From positions 55,347,768-55,411,767 of the forward strand of contig CM043944.1 of assembly GCA_014529385.2 (NCBI GenBank): a stretch of DNA of 64,000 nucleotides, read 5' to 3'. The stretch comes from Adiantum capillus-veneris (taxonomy: Eukaryota > Streptophyta > Polypodiopsida > Polypodiales > Pteridaceae). The notes under the pieces are model-generated. The model saw only the letters and a list, made by a program, of their open reading frames with translations, was not told the origin of the DNA and made no database searches. Positions 1-11,466 of the stretch are shown here, piece by piece (positions within the stretch are counted from its first letter, which is position 1; the number at the start of each line of letters is the position of its first letter). Made by a program: the position numbers and the translations under genes.

Positions 1-1305
1 AATGATGTCCCAATATCCTGCCTATGCTTAGTTTTTTATTTTGATTCCTACTTATGATGAAATGAGGCCACGGGTCGGTGACGCCCAAAGCTACGAAATA
101 TCGTGAAGTGTTTACGTCAATACATAGAGCTCTTACTTGCGGTTGCAATGCAAACACGACTACAATGTCACAACCGGAGAGGACGTAGGAAGTGCGAGAA
201 GGAGAGAAGTGAGTGCCATTAGCTCACACTGTGTATTTCATTATTCAAAACTTAATAATAACTTACAAAAATTGGCTTTTATACCTTAGCTAAGGTTTTT
301 GGTGGTCAAAACTAATAATCTGGGAGCTCTAACTAAAGATAGGTAATGACAGGTTGATACAATCTGGAAGCTTGTAGCCCCGGCTCATCAATTATAAGGT
401 TTATCCAAAAAGTAGTAGTTACAATATTCCCGATCTATAAAAAATAATAAGTTTTTTTACAATAAGAGCGGGACGGTTGTCGAACCTCACTATCCTATCT
501 TATTGCAGATTTAGCGAGAATCACGATTACATTGTCGATCCACGGAACGAAGCTGACTCGAGTAGTGCATAGAGGCTACAAGAGGTTGTCAATATCTTGA
601 AAACAACAAACAACTTGAATCTAACTCAAGCTACACTCAAGTGACTGAAATCACCGAAAGACAATCACTCATCGACAAACAAATCACATTCGTTACAGCA
701 TCAAATGACATCCAAACGTAACGAAACTTCTAGGACAAGTTTATAAGACCTAAGCACACATGTTTATGGTCTCAAACCGGACTTTAGGTCAAGTGCCAAA
801 ATCGCGATTATTAACAGCAGTCGATTTTTGACCGTCTTTTGCGACCCAGAATGCACCTAAATGCTTAGCAATGATGCCCAATACCCCGCCTATGCTTAGT
901 TTTTTATTTTGAAGTGTAAATTCCTACTTATGATGAAATTAGCGGCGATGCCAAAAGCTACAAAATACCATGAAGTGTTTACGTCAATACATAGAGCTCT
1001 TACCTGCGGTTGGAATGCAACAAACATGATTGCAATGTGACAATTGGGGAAGGAGTAGGAAGCGCGAGAAGGAGAGAAGTGAGCACCGTTAGCTCACACT
1101 GTGTATTTCATTATCCAGAACTTAATAATAACTTACAAACATTGGCTTTTATACCTTAGCCAAGGTTTTTGGTGGTCAAAACTAATAATCAGGGAGCTCT
1201 AACTAAATATAGGTAATGACAGGTTGATACAATCTGGAAGCTTGTAGCCCCGGATCATCAATTACAAGGTAGGAGTCACAATCCCAATTTATAAAAAATA
1301 ATAAG
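1..1305. repeat. Partial tandem duplication, about 870-bp period
   Basis: Bases 1-451 and 870-1305 are two diverged copies of the same sequence in direct orientation, offset by 869 bases. Both contain the phrase cctatgcttagttttttatt near the start and ctataaaaaataataag or ttataaaaaataataag at the end. Bases 452-869 occur once. The block lies next to the likely 3' terminus of Ty3 element 1, so I infer duplicated or recombined LTR sequence. The left boundary runs off the window, so full LTR length cannot be set. Confidence 0.75.
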
Positions 1306-1340
1306 AGCTCCAAAAAATGGTATTTGGGTTAGCTTGCTGC

Positions 1341-1358
1341 TAACATTCCCCCCCTCCT
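1341..1358 (-). promoter_or_regulatory. Candidate polypurine tract and LTR edge of Ty3 element 1
   Basis: On the minus strand a purine run (GGAGGGGGGG) is followed two bases later by TGTTAGCAGC, the expected order of a polypurine tract and the first bases of a 3' LTR. The LTR would end at base 1345 in plus coordinates. No matching 5' LTR was found on the far side of the element, so this rests on position and composition only. Confidence 0.5.
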
Positions 1359-1472
1359 CGCTTGTGTCATCCCTTGACACAACTTTATGGGCTAAAGTAG
1401 TCTTCGGGTTGATGGCTGGCGAGGCGGTGTTTAAGCGCATTTAGTGCCCTTTGATACCTGATCTTCCTCTCT

Positions 1473-2640
1473 TTATCTGGCAGCTGTAAGAACTGCATAG
1501 TGATTTGTGTTTTTCAACTCTATTGCGGAGTAGCCGACAAATCTTGATGTCAGGTTGCTGATCTCTGGCCCAAATATTTTTGTTCGCCAAGTGAAGAACC
1601 CTGTGTAGAACGCTTCCTCAAATGCCAACATATTGTGAGAAGGTAAAAACATACATCTAGCGTAGAATCCATAGAGGAATTCTTCGGAAGGTTGGCCATT
1701 GAGATCATAGCACAAACCTTTGTTACCCTCGAGGAATGACATCCACGGGGTGCCTGCTTGCTTTGGCTCATGGAATACTTCGATGCAGGTGAGCAACATT
1801 TCGCAGATTTTATATAGCATAGCACATGATAGATTCGGTAGAATTTTGAAGAAGGACATGACATCCGTTAGGGTTTTCACCACGTACTCTTCTGTTGACA
1901 GTCCCTTTTCTGGAGCATGCAATCTGGGGTAGTTCAGCCAAGTTGGCCGCTTCTTTGTTAGTGCCTCCCGTGCTTGCCAAGTCCTTACTCTTGGTACATG
2001 ACAAAAAGTAGGATCCTTTTGTAGGGCCGAAGGTGCTCTTGTGAATAGAATCAAATACCTTGGATTATTGTTCAACTAGCTCAGCCTCCACTTTGGGTAG
2101 TCTTGATCTACACCTTCTACCTGCATGTCTTTGTAAATCCTTTCTTTCACTTGAAGCAACTCCACCTTAATCAGAGGATAGGGTAGGGATTGTTGGTGCC
2201 ATTGCGCATTGATTTGATTGGGAGTGAGTTGTGTAACGTTGACAAAGTGAAGAAATCTCAGCTCCCAATCCATTGCTGCCTTCCACTACTCATCTACCGC
2301 TTGTATAATCTTCTCTTTTAGTGCATCTTCCTTAGCCTTTGAGAGCTAGAACATTGGCCTTGTATCCGTTTTGATTATGAGTACTTGAAATTCCTCCTTG
2401 CCACCTAGCTCTTCTGCTGGTTGTGTCTCCATCTCACCAAATGAAACTGAGGGGATCTCTATCTGTGGATATTCTAACGTTCCCGAGTCTTCTTGTGTTT
2501 CTGGACGTCCCACTCTTAACAGCTGGTTGACTCTTTTAAGCTCAACTATTTCTTTCAGTAGCTCATCTTCTCTTTGCACCCGCATTAATAGTTGTGGAGT
2601 TAGAGGGTTCTCCCTCTTCTGGAATGTCTAGCATGAATTC
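1473..2640 (-). pseudogene. Unrecognised post-pol reading frame of Ty3 element 1
   Basis: Between the integrase end and the polypurine tract lies a long minus-strand frame. Reading pieces 2585-2346, 2273-2076 and 2075-1473 share one frame and are separated only by TAG codons, at 2346-2348, about 2282 and 2076-2078. It joins the end of pol (about 2640) through a frameshift. The N-terminal part looks charged and helical (ELLKEIVELKRVNQLL). The rest has no motif I recognise and no clear membrane segment, so I do not call it an envelope. It could be a captured host fragment or an element-specific protein. Element 2 has nothing equivalent, because its LTR follows pol within 30 bases. Confidence 0.55.
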
Positions 2641-5600
2641 GGGATCAAACCTCAGAAAATACCTTTTGAGTCTCCATCCATTGACCCTAGTCTTGTGAAT
2701 TCTCCCATCAACTTATAGCTGCCGTTGTCATAGTGCTTCTTGATGATGAATTGTCCTTCCCATCTGGGTTGAAATTTCTTGTCCTTCCTAGTGTCAAATC
2801 TGTTGTCATATCTGAGCACTAACATACATTTTTCCAGTCCTTTTTCTTTCAGTCCTTGATTGAAAGTGAAACGGCATTGTTCTGTATGCGCTGCATAGTG
2901 ATTGATGGCTTCTTCCCTATCTAGTTGGAGCCTCTCCAGATCCAGGATATGGTTTCAGAGATTTACAATTGGACGTTGTGTCTGGCTAGAAAAAACTTGT
3001 GAGCTGGCTATCTGCACCTCAATGGGTAGAATTTCCTCCTTCCCATAAACTAGATGGAAAGGGGTGAAACCTAGTGATGTCCTGAATGTCGTTCGGTAGG
3101 CCAAAAGAGCTGCCATGAGATGTTTATCCCAGTCTCCTATGTGATTGTTCACCTGCTTTGTGATGATTTTACAAATCATTCCATTTACCTTCTCTACCAG
3201 ACCATTGCATTGTGGATAGTATGGTGTGGAATGTCAGCGCGTGATGCCTAACTTCTTCATCAGTTATCACACTAGATTTCCTCTGGAGCCTGGTCCTCTG
3301 TCTGATATTATCTCAAGAGGAGTGCCAAACTGGAAATAGATATGCTCAAAAATGAACTTTGCTAACTCTTGGGCTGTAATGCGGGTGGTGGCTGTTGCTT
3401 CTGCCCAACGAGTCATGTAGTCTACACCCACTATGATGTACAATTTACCTGATTGGGTCCTTGGTAAAGGACCGATTGCATCTATTCCCCATTTCTCAAA
3501 TGGACCATATAAGATGATAGGAGTTTGTGGCTCATAGGTTAAGGTGCGATCACTGGCCACTTGACAAGCCTCATCCCTATTCAAACTGGGCCAAGAGTAT
3601 CCTGCCTGTAAAATCTTCCTACTGGTGATATCTAGAGCAAAATGACCACCGCAGAAGCCATCATGGCAACTTGAAATTACCTCTTTGATCTCGCTGGAGT
3701 TTGACACCTGCCTGAGAATCTAATCCTTGCCCTTACAATACAAGTGGTTGTTTACAAGGCGGTATTTGGTAGCCTTCCTTACCAGCCACTGCTTTTGGCC
3801 TTTGGTGTATCCTTTCGGACATTCACCTGTATCTAGAAAGCTGATGACATCAGGCATAACATCACTACCTTGGAAGAGGGGTAGCTTCAGTTTGATGGCT
3901 CCTACGGGAACGTCTTGTATTCTTTTCTTGGCTAGAGAATTTGCCTCCTGATTTTTCGCTATGGGGATGTGAAATAGTCTCACTGCTTCAAACTTCCTTA
4001 GAAGATCCTTAACTTGGCGTAGTTGACCAAGTAAAACCTGATTCTTACAAACCTAAGTGCCATTTATTTGCCTTATCAAAAGCAAAGCATCACCAAATAC
4101 ATTTAGGCGCTGAATTCCTTGTGAAATACACTGTTCCAACCTAAGAATTAGGATGCATATTCTGCTTCATTGTTGGAGTGGGAGTGTAATAACTGCCCGA
4201 TGGAGAATACTCTTTCTTGTTGCTCATTGAAAATGACTATGCCATCTGCAGACTGGTCCACTGTTCTCCTGTATGCTCCATCAAAGAAAAGAGAGTGAGA
4301 TTCTTCTAGCCTAGGACTCTCTACCATTGGTGTTTCTTCCTTTGCTTCCGTGTTAACCTTCAACCTCTTCTCATAGTGGCGATGAGTGAGAATTCCCGCT
4401 AAACTAGCCCTGATGGAGTTTTCTACTTGCATGGTGTAGTCAAACTCTTGTAACCTAATTAACCACTTAGAGATCCTAGATGATACATCCATGTGTCGCA
4501 TTACATATGGGATAACCTCTTCCATTGTCAGGATTACAAAGGGTCTAGGCAGGAGATAGGAGCGGAACTTTGTGGTAGAAAACATTAGTGCCAGAACCAT
4601 GTGTTCTACTTCGGTAAATCCCTTTTTTGACGGGGTCATGACACGACTAGAGAAGTAAATAGGACGCATGAAAGAAGTTTGGGGGTCCTTTTGCATTATC
4701 ACGGCTCCGAGTGTATCACTTTCTACACTAGGGTTCACATAAAATGGCTCGTCCTACTTAGGAGGTGAAATAGTGGGAAGCTTAGCTAGGATTTGCTTTA
4801 CCTCAGTAAATTGCTGCTCGTTCTCTTCACTCCATGAGAAGATATCCCTCTGGGTGAGTTGTTGTAGGGGAAGGACCACTTGAGATAGCAAGTGAATGAA
4901 CCTACTTAAGTATCTTACCTTTTGAAGGAAAGAAACCAGTTGCTTAGCGGTGGTGGGTGACGACAAAGATACCAGCGCCTGGATCTTGCTAGGGTCAACC
5001 TCAATTCCTTTTGCTGAAATTATATGCCAAGGAGAGTGATTTTTTTTTTCACCAATGTGACACTTATCCACGTTGAGCTGGCCACCCAAGGTTTGTAGCC
5101 TGGTTAAGCCATCATAGACTTTGCTTAAATGAAGGGCTCGTGAACTATAGATGCAAAAATCATCTATGAAAACCAGTATTGATGTTCCAAAGTAGGGTTG
5201 GAAAACAAAGGTCACATAGCGCTGAAATGTGGCCAAGGCATTAGTGAGGCCAAAAGGCATCACCTAGTAAGCAAAACATCCCCAAGGTGTGATGAAGGTG
5301 AAATGCTAATTTGGAAGTATCTTAAGTAGCCATCGCACACTGTGTATCGTTCGTGACCCGCCACTTCATTGAGTATTTCATCTTGGAATGGAGGGGAAAG
5401 TGATCCCTCTTCATGGCTGCATTGAGAGGTTTATAGTCCACACAGACTCTCCACTTACCATTTTTTTTGGTGTGACTACTACTGGGGAGACCCACTCTGA
5501 GTCTTCGACAGAGTAGATGAAACCTGCTTGTAGCAAACTTCTCACTTGTTTAAGTAGTGCCTCTTGTTGGATTACTCCAAGTCTTCTGAGCTTCTGCACT

Positions 5601-5773
5601 ACGGGTTTACTGCCTTCCTTGAGTTTTATGTGGTGTTGCACTACTGTAATTCCTGTGATCTTATCATAGCCATCAATGAACAAAGTAGTGAAGTTACCTA
5701 GCATGGAGACATACTCCTTCCTTTCTTCATCTGTTAACTCCTTTGAGAGCATTTTTTTGTAACTTACCTGCAT
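2600..5773 (-). pseudogene. Ty3/gypsy pol (RT-RNase H-integrase), broken
   Basis: The minus-strand frames read in order as reverse transcriptase (MPFGLTNA at about 5250, FIDD at about 5160), RNase H (FFDGAYRR at about 4290), the H2C2 region (GGHFA at about 3645), the integrase core (GIDAIGPLPR at about 3480, LEIISDRGPG at about 3300) and an integrase tail reaching about 2640. Breaks include a frameshift near 5460, frameshift and stop near 4000-4150, TAG at 3720-3722 and 4754-4756, and clustered TGA/TAA near 3240-3270. At several stops the element 2 protein has Gln or Arg, which fits C-to-T change. Not translatable as one protein. Confidence 0.88.
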
Positions 5774-7760
5774 CCTCCAAGGACTGCGTACCTGATGATC
5801 CCTCTTGGTTTGTCAGGTGTGTTTCAGATTGTGTCAATCTTTTCGGGTCTTTAAGAATGACCCCCATCACTTTGATGCTACTGTCACTTCCGTCGGTGGT
5901 GGTTGTCTCTTCTCCTGAGGTGGGCGAATAGTTGCGGGTGGACTCATCTTCTGAAGTCTCTAAGATCATGTTGCGCTGCTTCCCAATCCTCATGTCGTAG
6001 AATATGGAGTTCCCTTTAGCGTCCTTCATCCGAGTCATTCCGGTGCTCCAATTTTGTTTAGCCTCCATGGCCATAAGCCAAGGCTTCCCAAGAATGATGG
6101 GGTAGCCCTCCCCTTTGTGTGGCATGACAAAGATGTCTACCTCCACTTCTTTATTGAATGCTTTTACTTTGACCGCATTCACAATGCCTACGTATTTTAC
6201 TCTTACATTGTTTGCCATTTTGGCTCGGCAGGGTGCCGGCCTACTTACCTCTAGACCTAGATGGTGCATCATCTTTTCACTCATGATGCATATTTGCGCG
6301 CCACCATCTATGTAGACATTTGAGATTTGTTTCCCCTTGATGTGAGAATCCATTGTCGGTAGGATGTCGTCGAGATCCCTTCCAGAGATAGCCCCAGCTA
6401 TCCTGGGTCTTGATTTCCTAGTACTTACCATTTTTGTCCATTGCCTCCTCATTCTTGGTGCAAGGTGGAGTAATTGGGGCCAAGTTATCTTCGGGCCCTG
6501 CATCAATACATCCTGAACTAAGTCATAGGGTTTTGTATACTCACCTAGTGAGAAGTCTACGATGTCTATTTTCCGTCCTGGTTTAGCTGCTTGCTTGCTA
6601 GACTCGGCCTTCCCTTTCATCTTCTCTTCTCTTTGAGAGGCCTCCTCGTTCCTGGCACGCTTCACTCCCATAGTATCCACTTCTTCTACCTTTTCTTTCC
6701 CTTTGTGCTTCTCTCGAACTGATTCTTCTACCTTTGCCTTCCCTTTAGCCTCCAAGCTAATAACACTCACCGCTTGGGTCACAGCAGGTGTTGGGGGTAG
6801 TGGTGGAATGAGAGGTTGGGGTGGTGGTTGCTGTTGTACAGGTGGTCGAAGGATTTGGACCGGTGGGATCGGTCCTGGTTGCCTAGGTGGTGGTGGTCTT
6901 GCTCTTGGCGGAGAGATCTGATTCTGTCTCCCCCCTCTATTGAAATTTTGCCTCCTTGGATGTGGGCAGTAGTACATACCATGGCCATCTTCCCCGCAGT
7001 TGTAACAGTGGTACTCTTGGTTCTGCCTTTGTTGCCCTCTTCCTGGTTCTGGATTCCTGACAGGTGCATGCCCTTGTTGCACCAGATGCACGGATAAACT
7101 CTCTAGTTGGGTGGTGATGCGACTCAGCAGGTCTTGTTGCTCTTCTGATGCCTCTTGCGGTTGGGTTCTATGACTGGCTGTTGCAGTCACTCGGGTTGGT
7201 CGGGCCGAGCTTGTTTCCTCTGACTCATTTACTCTTGCTTGCATGCGCAACTTCTTGTCTTTCAGGTGGGCTACTTCGACTGCCAACTCATATGTTGCAG
7301 GAAACCTTCCCTTCACCTTCTCTCTAAGCGGTGACCATAGACCAGCAATGAAACGGTCCTTGTTTAGGAAATTAGGTGCTCCTTCGCCTTCCTCCAGTGA
7401 GGCAACCCATCTCTCCCATAAGTCCACAAATTTGGACTTGTAGGTGGCATACTCTAGCAGATCTCCCCGCTTCAATTCCGTCAGTAGCTGCCATAGCTTC
7501 TCTGAGGTTGTGCCTCCACCAAACCTCTTTACAAAAGCATCCCTTAACACATCCATGCACTCTTGGTAGCCTGGGGCAATGCATTATACCAAGACTTGGC
7601 CTCTACTTTCATCAGTAGAGGAAAAATTTGAAGTCGTGAAGCGTCATCATCTTTGTTGGAGATGACACAAGCAATGTCCAAATCATCCAAAAAGTCGGTA
7701 GTGAGATCTTCTCCCTTCTTTCCACTGAACGTGGGGAAAGAAACACTTGCCCTGGTAGTG
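5727..7760 (-). pseudogene. Ty3/gypsy gag-protease
   Basis: The 609-residue frame from 7556 covers most of gag, a Pro/Gln-rich linker, one zinc knuckle (CYNCGEDGHGMYYC, about residues 183-196) and a protease segment with YIDGGAQICIM and ILGKPWLM. The usual Asp-Thr/Ser-Gly is Asp-Gly-Gly here, as in element 2, so it looks like a lineage trait rather than damage. The true gag start lies upstream: FPTFSGKKGED and DDLDIACVISN are readable at about 7740-7640 in another frame, so a one-base shift sits near 7560-7590. Gag meets pol with a frame change at a run of seven A's near 5755; element 2 has gag and pol in one frame, so I read this as an indel, not programmed frameshifting. Confidence 0.85.
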
Positions 7761-7846
7761 AATCAAGAAGTTACAAACCCTTTTTAAAAAAAATTTTAAC
7801 AATAGTAGCGGCTCATAGCGGCTTTTTACAAGATTGGGTGGATAGG

Positions 7847-8062
7847 TTAAAACAGGATAAAGATAGAGACATTAAAGGAATGATGGTAATCCAATATGGG
7901 GAGAATGACAGGGTTTGGGGAATTAAGGATTTTTCCTAGAACTGCCGCACTGAATAGGTACACGATCTTCTGCTGGTAGAAGACTTTCCTATCTACATAG
8001 ATGTTCACATGCATATGCTGCAAGAATCTGAATGGGAATGCTATCAGCCCGGTTTTCATCAT
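7847..8062 (-). pseudogene. Conserved small pre-gag frame, family a (element 1 copy)
   Basis: This 71-residue frame of unknown function ends in SPNPVILPILDYHHSFNV and FILF before the stop. The frame at 24522-24740 in element 2 has the same length and a matching tail (SPNPVILPLINYHTSFDV, FILF), plus a shared FPF-F motif near the start; I judge about half the residues identical. It lies just upstream of gag on the same strand. I see no catalytic motif or signal peptide. Similarity across two diverged elements suggests it was once under selection. The surrounding frame is damaged upstream, so this copy is probably dead. Confidence 0.6.
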
Positions 8063-8593
8063 GCACAGGGGGTGGAATACTTACTTATACTCTTACCGTG
8101 CCAACGTTGATGAGTCGGCACATCCACAGGAGGTCGTTGCCTTTCATGGGCTCTACCTTTCCTTTATCTCTCAGCGTCTGACCACTCCCAGCCTCTTGTC
8201 TAGTAGCAATTGCAGGTAATTTCCGTAGTCAGCGTGTTGCATGAATTCTACTCCATTCAGCTGCAAATCGTCTCCAGCCCACTGGGTTTCACCTGTGGTA
8301 GAGAGCTTCTTCAGGATAAGTTGTATAGGGAGAGGAGGAAGATCCTCTACCCGCCTTCCAAAACAGCAAGAGCAATAGTTGAACCACTCCTCCCTAGGAC
8401 ATGGGAATCTTCTTATCACTTCTTCTTCAGGATTGTCAAAGTGGATTGGTAGCACTTGCATGCTTCGTGCAAATCGGTAGGCAAATGTCCGCCGCTTAGC
8501 TTCGGATGACTTTCTCTTTGGCAAGCTGGGTACAACCCGGCTTTCTGAGCTTGAAGTACTTGCTTGGTTAGATGTTTCTCCCTTGGGGGTCAC
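8063..8593 (-). pseudogene. F-box-like pre-gag frame (element 1 copy)
   Basis: The frame from 8593 to 8171 has a Ser/Lys-rich start, then an F-box-like stretch (EDLPPLPIQLILKKL). After a frameshift near 8175 it continues as DLLWMCRLINVGTVRV at about 8120-8075. The same order, F-box-like start then FIQLVCALRLVNRVKF, occurs in the 23940-24491 frame of element 2. F-box segments normally bind SKP1 in SCF ubiquitin ligases; whether this weak match folds as one is inference. The first codon in this frame is GTG, so the true start is upstream, probably in the 8590-8805 frame. Confidence 0.45.
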
Positions 8594-9078
8594 GTGTTTC
8601 CTGATTGGCTTATCTTTTCCTTACCTTTGGCTCGAGCAGCCTCCTTAGGCCATTTTGGAGCAAAGGTTATAACTTTTACTGCAGTTTCTTTAGGGAAGAG
8701 AGGCCTCACCATTTTCTTTCCTTCTTTGATGTGAATGACTTCTTCGTGATGAATGTCGATGTAGAAGATTTCAGTCCCTTCATTGCCTTCGTTGCTGGCA
8801 CTCATTGACAGTGTGTCTTGGTTGACACACTGTCAATGTGTCTTGGTTGACACACTGTCAATGTGTCTTGGTTGACAACAGTGATGGCACTTCACCGACC
8901 TCCTACCTGGTGCTCTCAATTTGTGGTTAGAATGAGCAGCATGAGATGGAGAATTTACCTCTTGAGTACTGACGACACTGCAACCTGGCAGTAGTACTTC
9001 AATGAAGGCGGCTAGTGCCTCCTTCGTCTCCTTGTCTTCCATCCTCCAGTTAGAAAACTCCTTCAGCCATTCATCCAT
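8590..9078 (-). pseudogene. Unrecognised N-terminal pre-gag frames of element 1
   Basis: Two minus-strand frames, 9078-8833 (starting MDEWLKEFSNWRMEDKETKE) and 8805-8590 (acidic, then Lys/Pro-rich), lie head to tail upstream of the F-box-like frame and probably belonged to it. A short tandem repeat (8805-8880) separates them. I recognise no family. The right-hand limit of element 1 is not clear beyond about 9080. Confidence 0.35.
8805..8880. repeat. 25-26-bp triplicate with a perfect hairpin
   Basis: The phrase tgtgtcttggttgaca occurs three times with 25-26-bp spacing. Bases 8805-8817 and 8824-8836 are a perfect 13-bp inverted repeat (TTGACAGTGTGTC and its complement) around a 6-base loop. 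Confidence 0.85.
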
Positions 9079-9296
9079 GATTGATGGCGTGCGTCACTTT
9101 CAACATTGTAAACTGAAGGGTCTTAGAAGCCCTCCTCCATGGGGGCACCAAATGAACGAGATCAAAGCGAACCCCGAACCACGACGGCCTCTAAAACGTG
9201 GGGGCCAAATGATGCCTCGAGCCTGTCACGATAAAGAGAACAGGGGGCACCACCTAGCTTTGAGCGGCTAGGATGTAGACCACGATGATATGAACA

Positions 9297-9429
<133 letters not shown>

Positions 9430-10488
9430 CAAATGAAGAAAGCCCTCGGGGGTGCGAGGGAGAGTTATTTCTGCAGTATTTACAATGACCTTCCTTCCAG
9501 CGAGGCGACACACCGTGGTGATAGAGAGGTAGGGAGAAGAGACGGTGCAACTACTTGGTGCGTTCTCTAAGACGACTCAATGATTGTGAAGCTTGCTACC
9601 AAGAGCATGTGTGTGTGTATCGACCATTGGAGTTGAGAGGTGGACGTGGCTCCCTTTACATGGTGCAATTCCCAAGGAAAACCATCACACAAGCCCCCTT
9701 CCCGTGATGCCAATAGTGTCAACTCTTCCCACTACACTCTACCAAGTGCTGACCTCTCATGAGCTGCCCCCCCCCCCCCTCTCAGTGACCTCTCAGTGCC
9801 AATTTATAGGTGTTGTCTGCTTGGATTATGGTAATCCCGGTGTGATTAGGGTAAGCTAATCGGGGAGACAAAGCAAGCGTAGGCCCGGTGTGGTTGACCC
9901 TTGCTTTGTTTTGGGAGGTTATTAAAAAAATGAGAATCTCTAGGTGGGCCTTTGTGACCATCACCTAGAGAGAGGGAATTTACAAAGTGGGAATTTTACA
10001 AGTCTTGGGTGAAAACTGAAGAAATGACGAACATAACCTACAAATTACTGAAAATGACGTCTTGGTTGCGTGATGCCGGCGAGTAGTGTGTTGCCGGTGC
10101 GTCGGTGTAGCACGTACTTCTTTTCGGGGTCGGTCGGGGCATGCCTTCGGTGCATTTCTCCTTTTTGTTGTTGGCGGCGCGTGATTTGGGTTCCTCCTTA
10201 TTTTGTCGATGTTGATGGCGTAGGATCCTCTTTTTTTTGTATTTTTTTAAAGTGTGTGCGTATACACGTGTCGTGTGTATATATGGGTGTGTGAGGATAT
10301 TTGTATATGTGCGTGCGAGCGTGACTGTGGGTGTATATGTAAGCGATTGTGTGTGCACGAGCATGCGGGGAAGGGGGGAATGTATGTAATATATATATAT
10401 ATATATATATATATATTCTATTTTTTTGGTTTTTTTTGCCAGTGCAGACGACGCAAAGACGGGGGGGGGGGTGAGGTTGATGAAGGGT

Positions 10489-10515
10489 GTGTGTGTGTGT
10501 GTACGCGTGCATAGC

Positions 10516-10547
<32 letters not shown>

Positions 10548-10560
10548 GTGTATAGTGTGT
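10489..10560. repeat. (GT)n-rich microsatellite
   Basis: Interrupted GT repeat tract. An (AT)n tract lies nearby at 10389-10416. Confidence 0.9.
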
Positions 10561-10863
10561 GACGTGTGGATAGCGCGCATGAGGCAGTGTGGAGAGAGTG
10601 CGAGCGTGTGTAGTGTGGAGCCGGGCAGTAAGCAGGCGAGACAGAGCGCGAGAGAGAGTGAGAGTGGGGGGGGAAGATGGTGAGGGAGGGGAGAGGGGAT
10701 AGGGGTTGGGAGGTGTGGATGGCAGTAGGCGCGCGGACGGGTTGGATGAGTGCTAGGCCTGGGAGGGCGGGGGGTAGCGACAGCGGGTGCAACAAGGCAA
10801 AGGGGTGGGGGTGAGGGTGCTTAGTCAACGAGAGAGGTGATAGGGATTATTTGGCCAAGGGTG

Positions 10864-11038
10864 CACTACAAGACGTGCTTAATAGTAGAAACATTCGTAG
10901 TGCGATGCTCAAACATGAAAAAGCACGGTGTCGCTGTATCCGTCGCTATGCTACTTTTAACATAGCGACGCCGCCGCCAGGGCTAAAACAATTAACCGAA
11001 AGTGTTCGAAAACTCAGATCTCAGATCTGAGTTTTCGA
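10864..11038 (+). repeat. CACTA 5' end: TIR, CGTCGCTA motifs and conserved hairpin
   Basis: The terminal CACTACAAGA is followed by copies of CGTCGCTA/TAGCGACG (10930-10975) and a perfect hairpin at 11006-11038: 14-bp arms ending AAAACTCAGAT around the centre CTCAG. The right copy has the same hairpin at 45844-45872 at a similar distance from its 5' end. Subterminal repeats of CACTA elements normally bind the element's own DNA-binding protein; the hairpin's role is unknown. Confidence 0.75.
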
Positions 11039-11065
11039 CGCGCGCTCAAGCAAGCAAGGTAACGA

Positions 11066-11070
<5 letters not shown>

Positions 11071-11117
<47 letters not shown>

Positions 11118-11217
11118 CTCCACACACACACATACACACACACAAGGAGAGGAAGGAGAGCCAAGTATGCTCCTTCCCTCTCCTCACTCTCATGTTCCCT
11201 TCCCCTCTTTCTCCCTC

Positions 11218-11279
<62 letters not shown>

Positions 11280-11341
11280 AGAGAAAGGAGAGCCAGGTAT
11301 GCTCCTTCCCTCTCCTCGCTCTCATGGTCCCTTCCCCTCTT

Positions 11342-11380
<39 letters not shown>

Positions 11381-11391
11381 AACATTGTGTT

Positions 11392-11466
<75 letters not shown>

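Larger units (their letters stand above)
1346..9080 (-). mobile_element. Decayed Ty3/gypsy retrotransposon (element 1)
   Basis: On the minus strand, from high to low coordinates: pre-gag accessory frames (9078-7847), gag with a CCHC knuckle and protease (7760-5727), reverse transcriptase, RNase H and integrase (5773 to about 2600), and a post-pol frame (2640-1473). Frames are broken by several indels and many nonsense codons, so this copy is dead. Protein motifs resemble element 2 at 16.5-24.9 kb but are clearly diverged, so the two are different families of one lineage. No 5' LTR could be identified near 9.1 kb. Confidence 0.85.

Noticed and set aside
2078-2346. UAG recoded as an amino acid in element 1
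   Set aside because: The same element also carries TGA and TAA stops and frameshifts, so plain decay is the simpler explanation.
1473-2640. Envelope-like gene after pol
   Set aside because: No signal peptide, membrane segment or coiled-coil arrangement could be seen.
5740-5775. Programmed ribosomal frameshift at the gag-pol A7 run
   Set aside because: Element 2 has gag and pol in one frame and element 1 is full of indels; a homopolymer slip is more likely.
8805-8880. CRISPR-like array
   Set aside because: Only three adjoining 25-bp units without spacers, in plant DNA.
10038-10580. 180-codon minus-strand frame
   Set aside because: Built on GT and AT microsatellites with no domain content.
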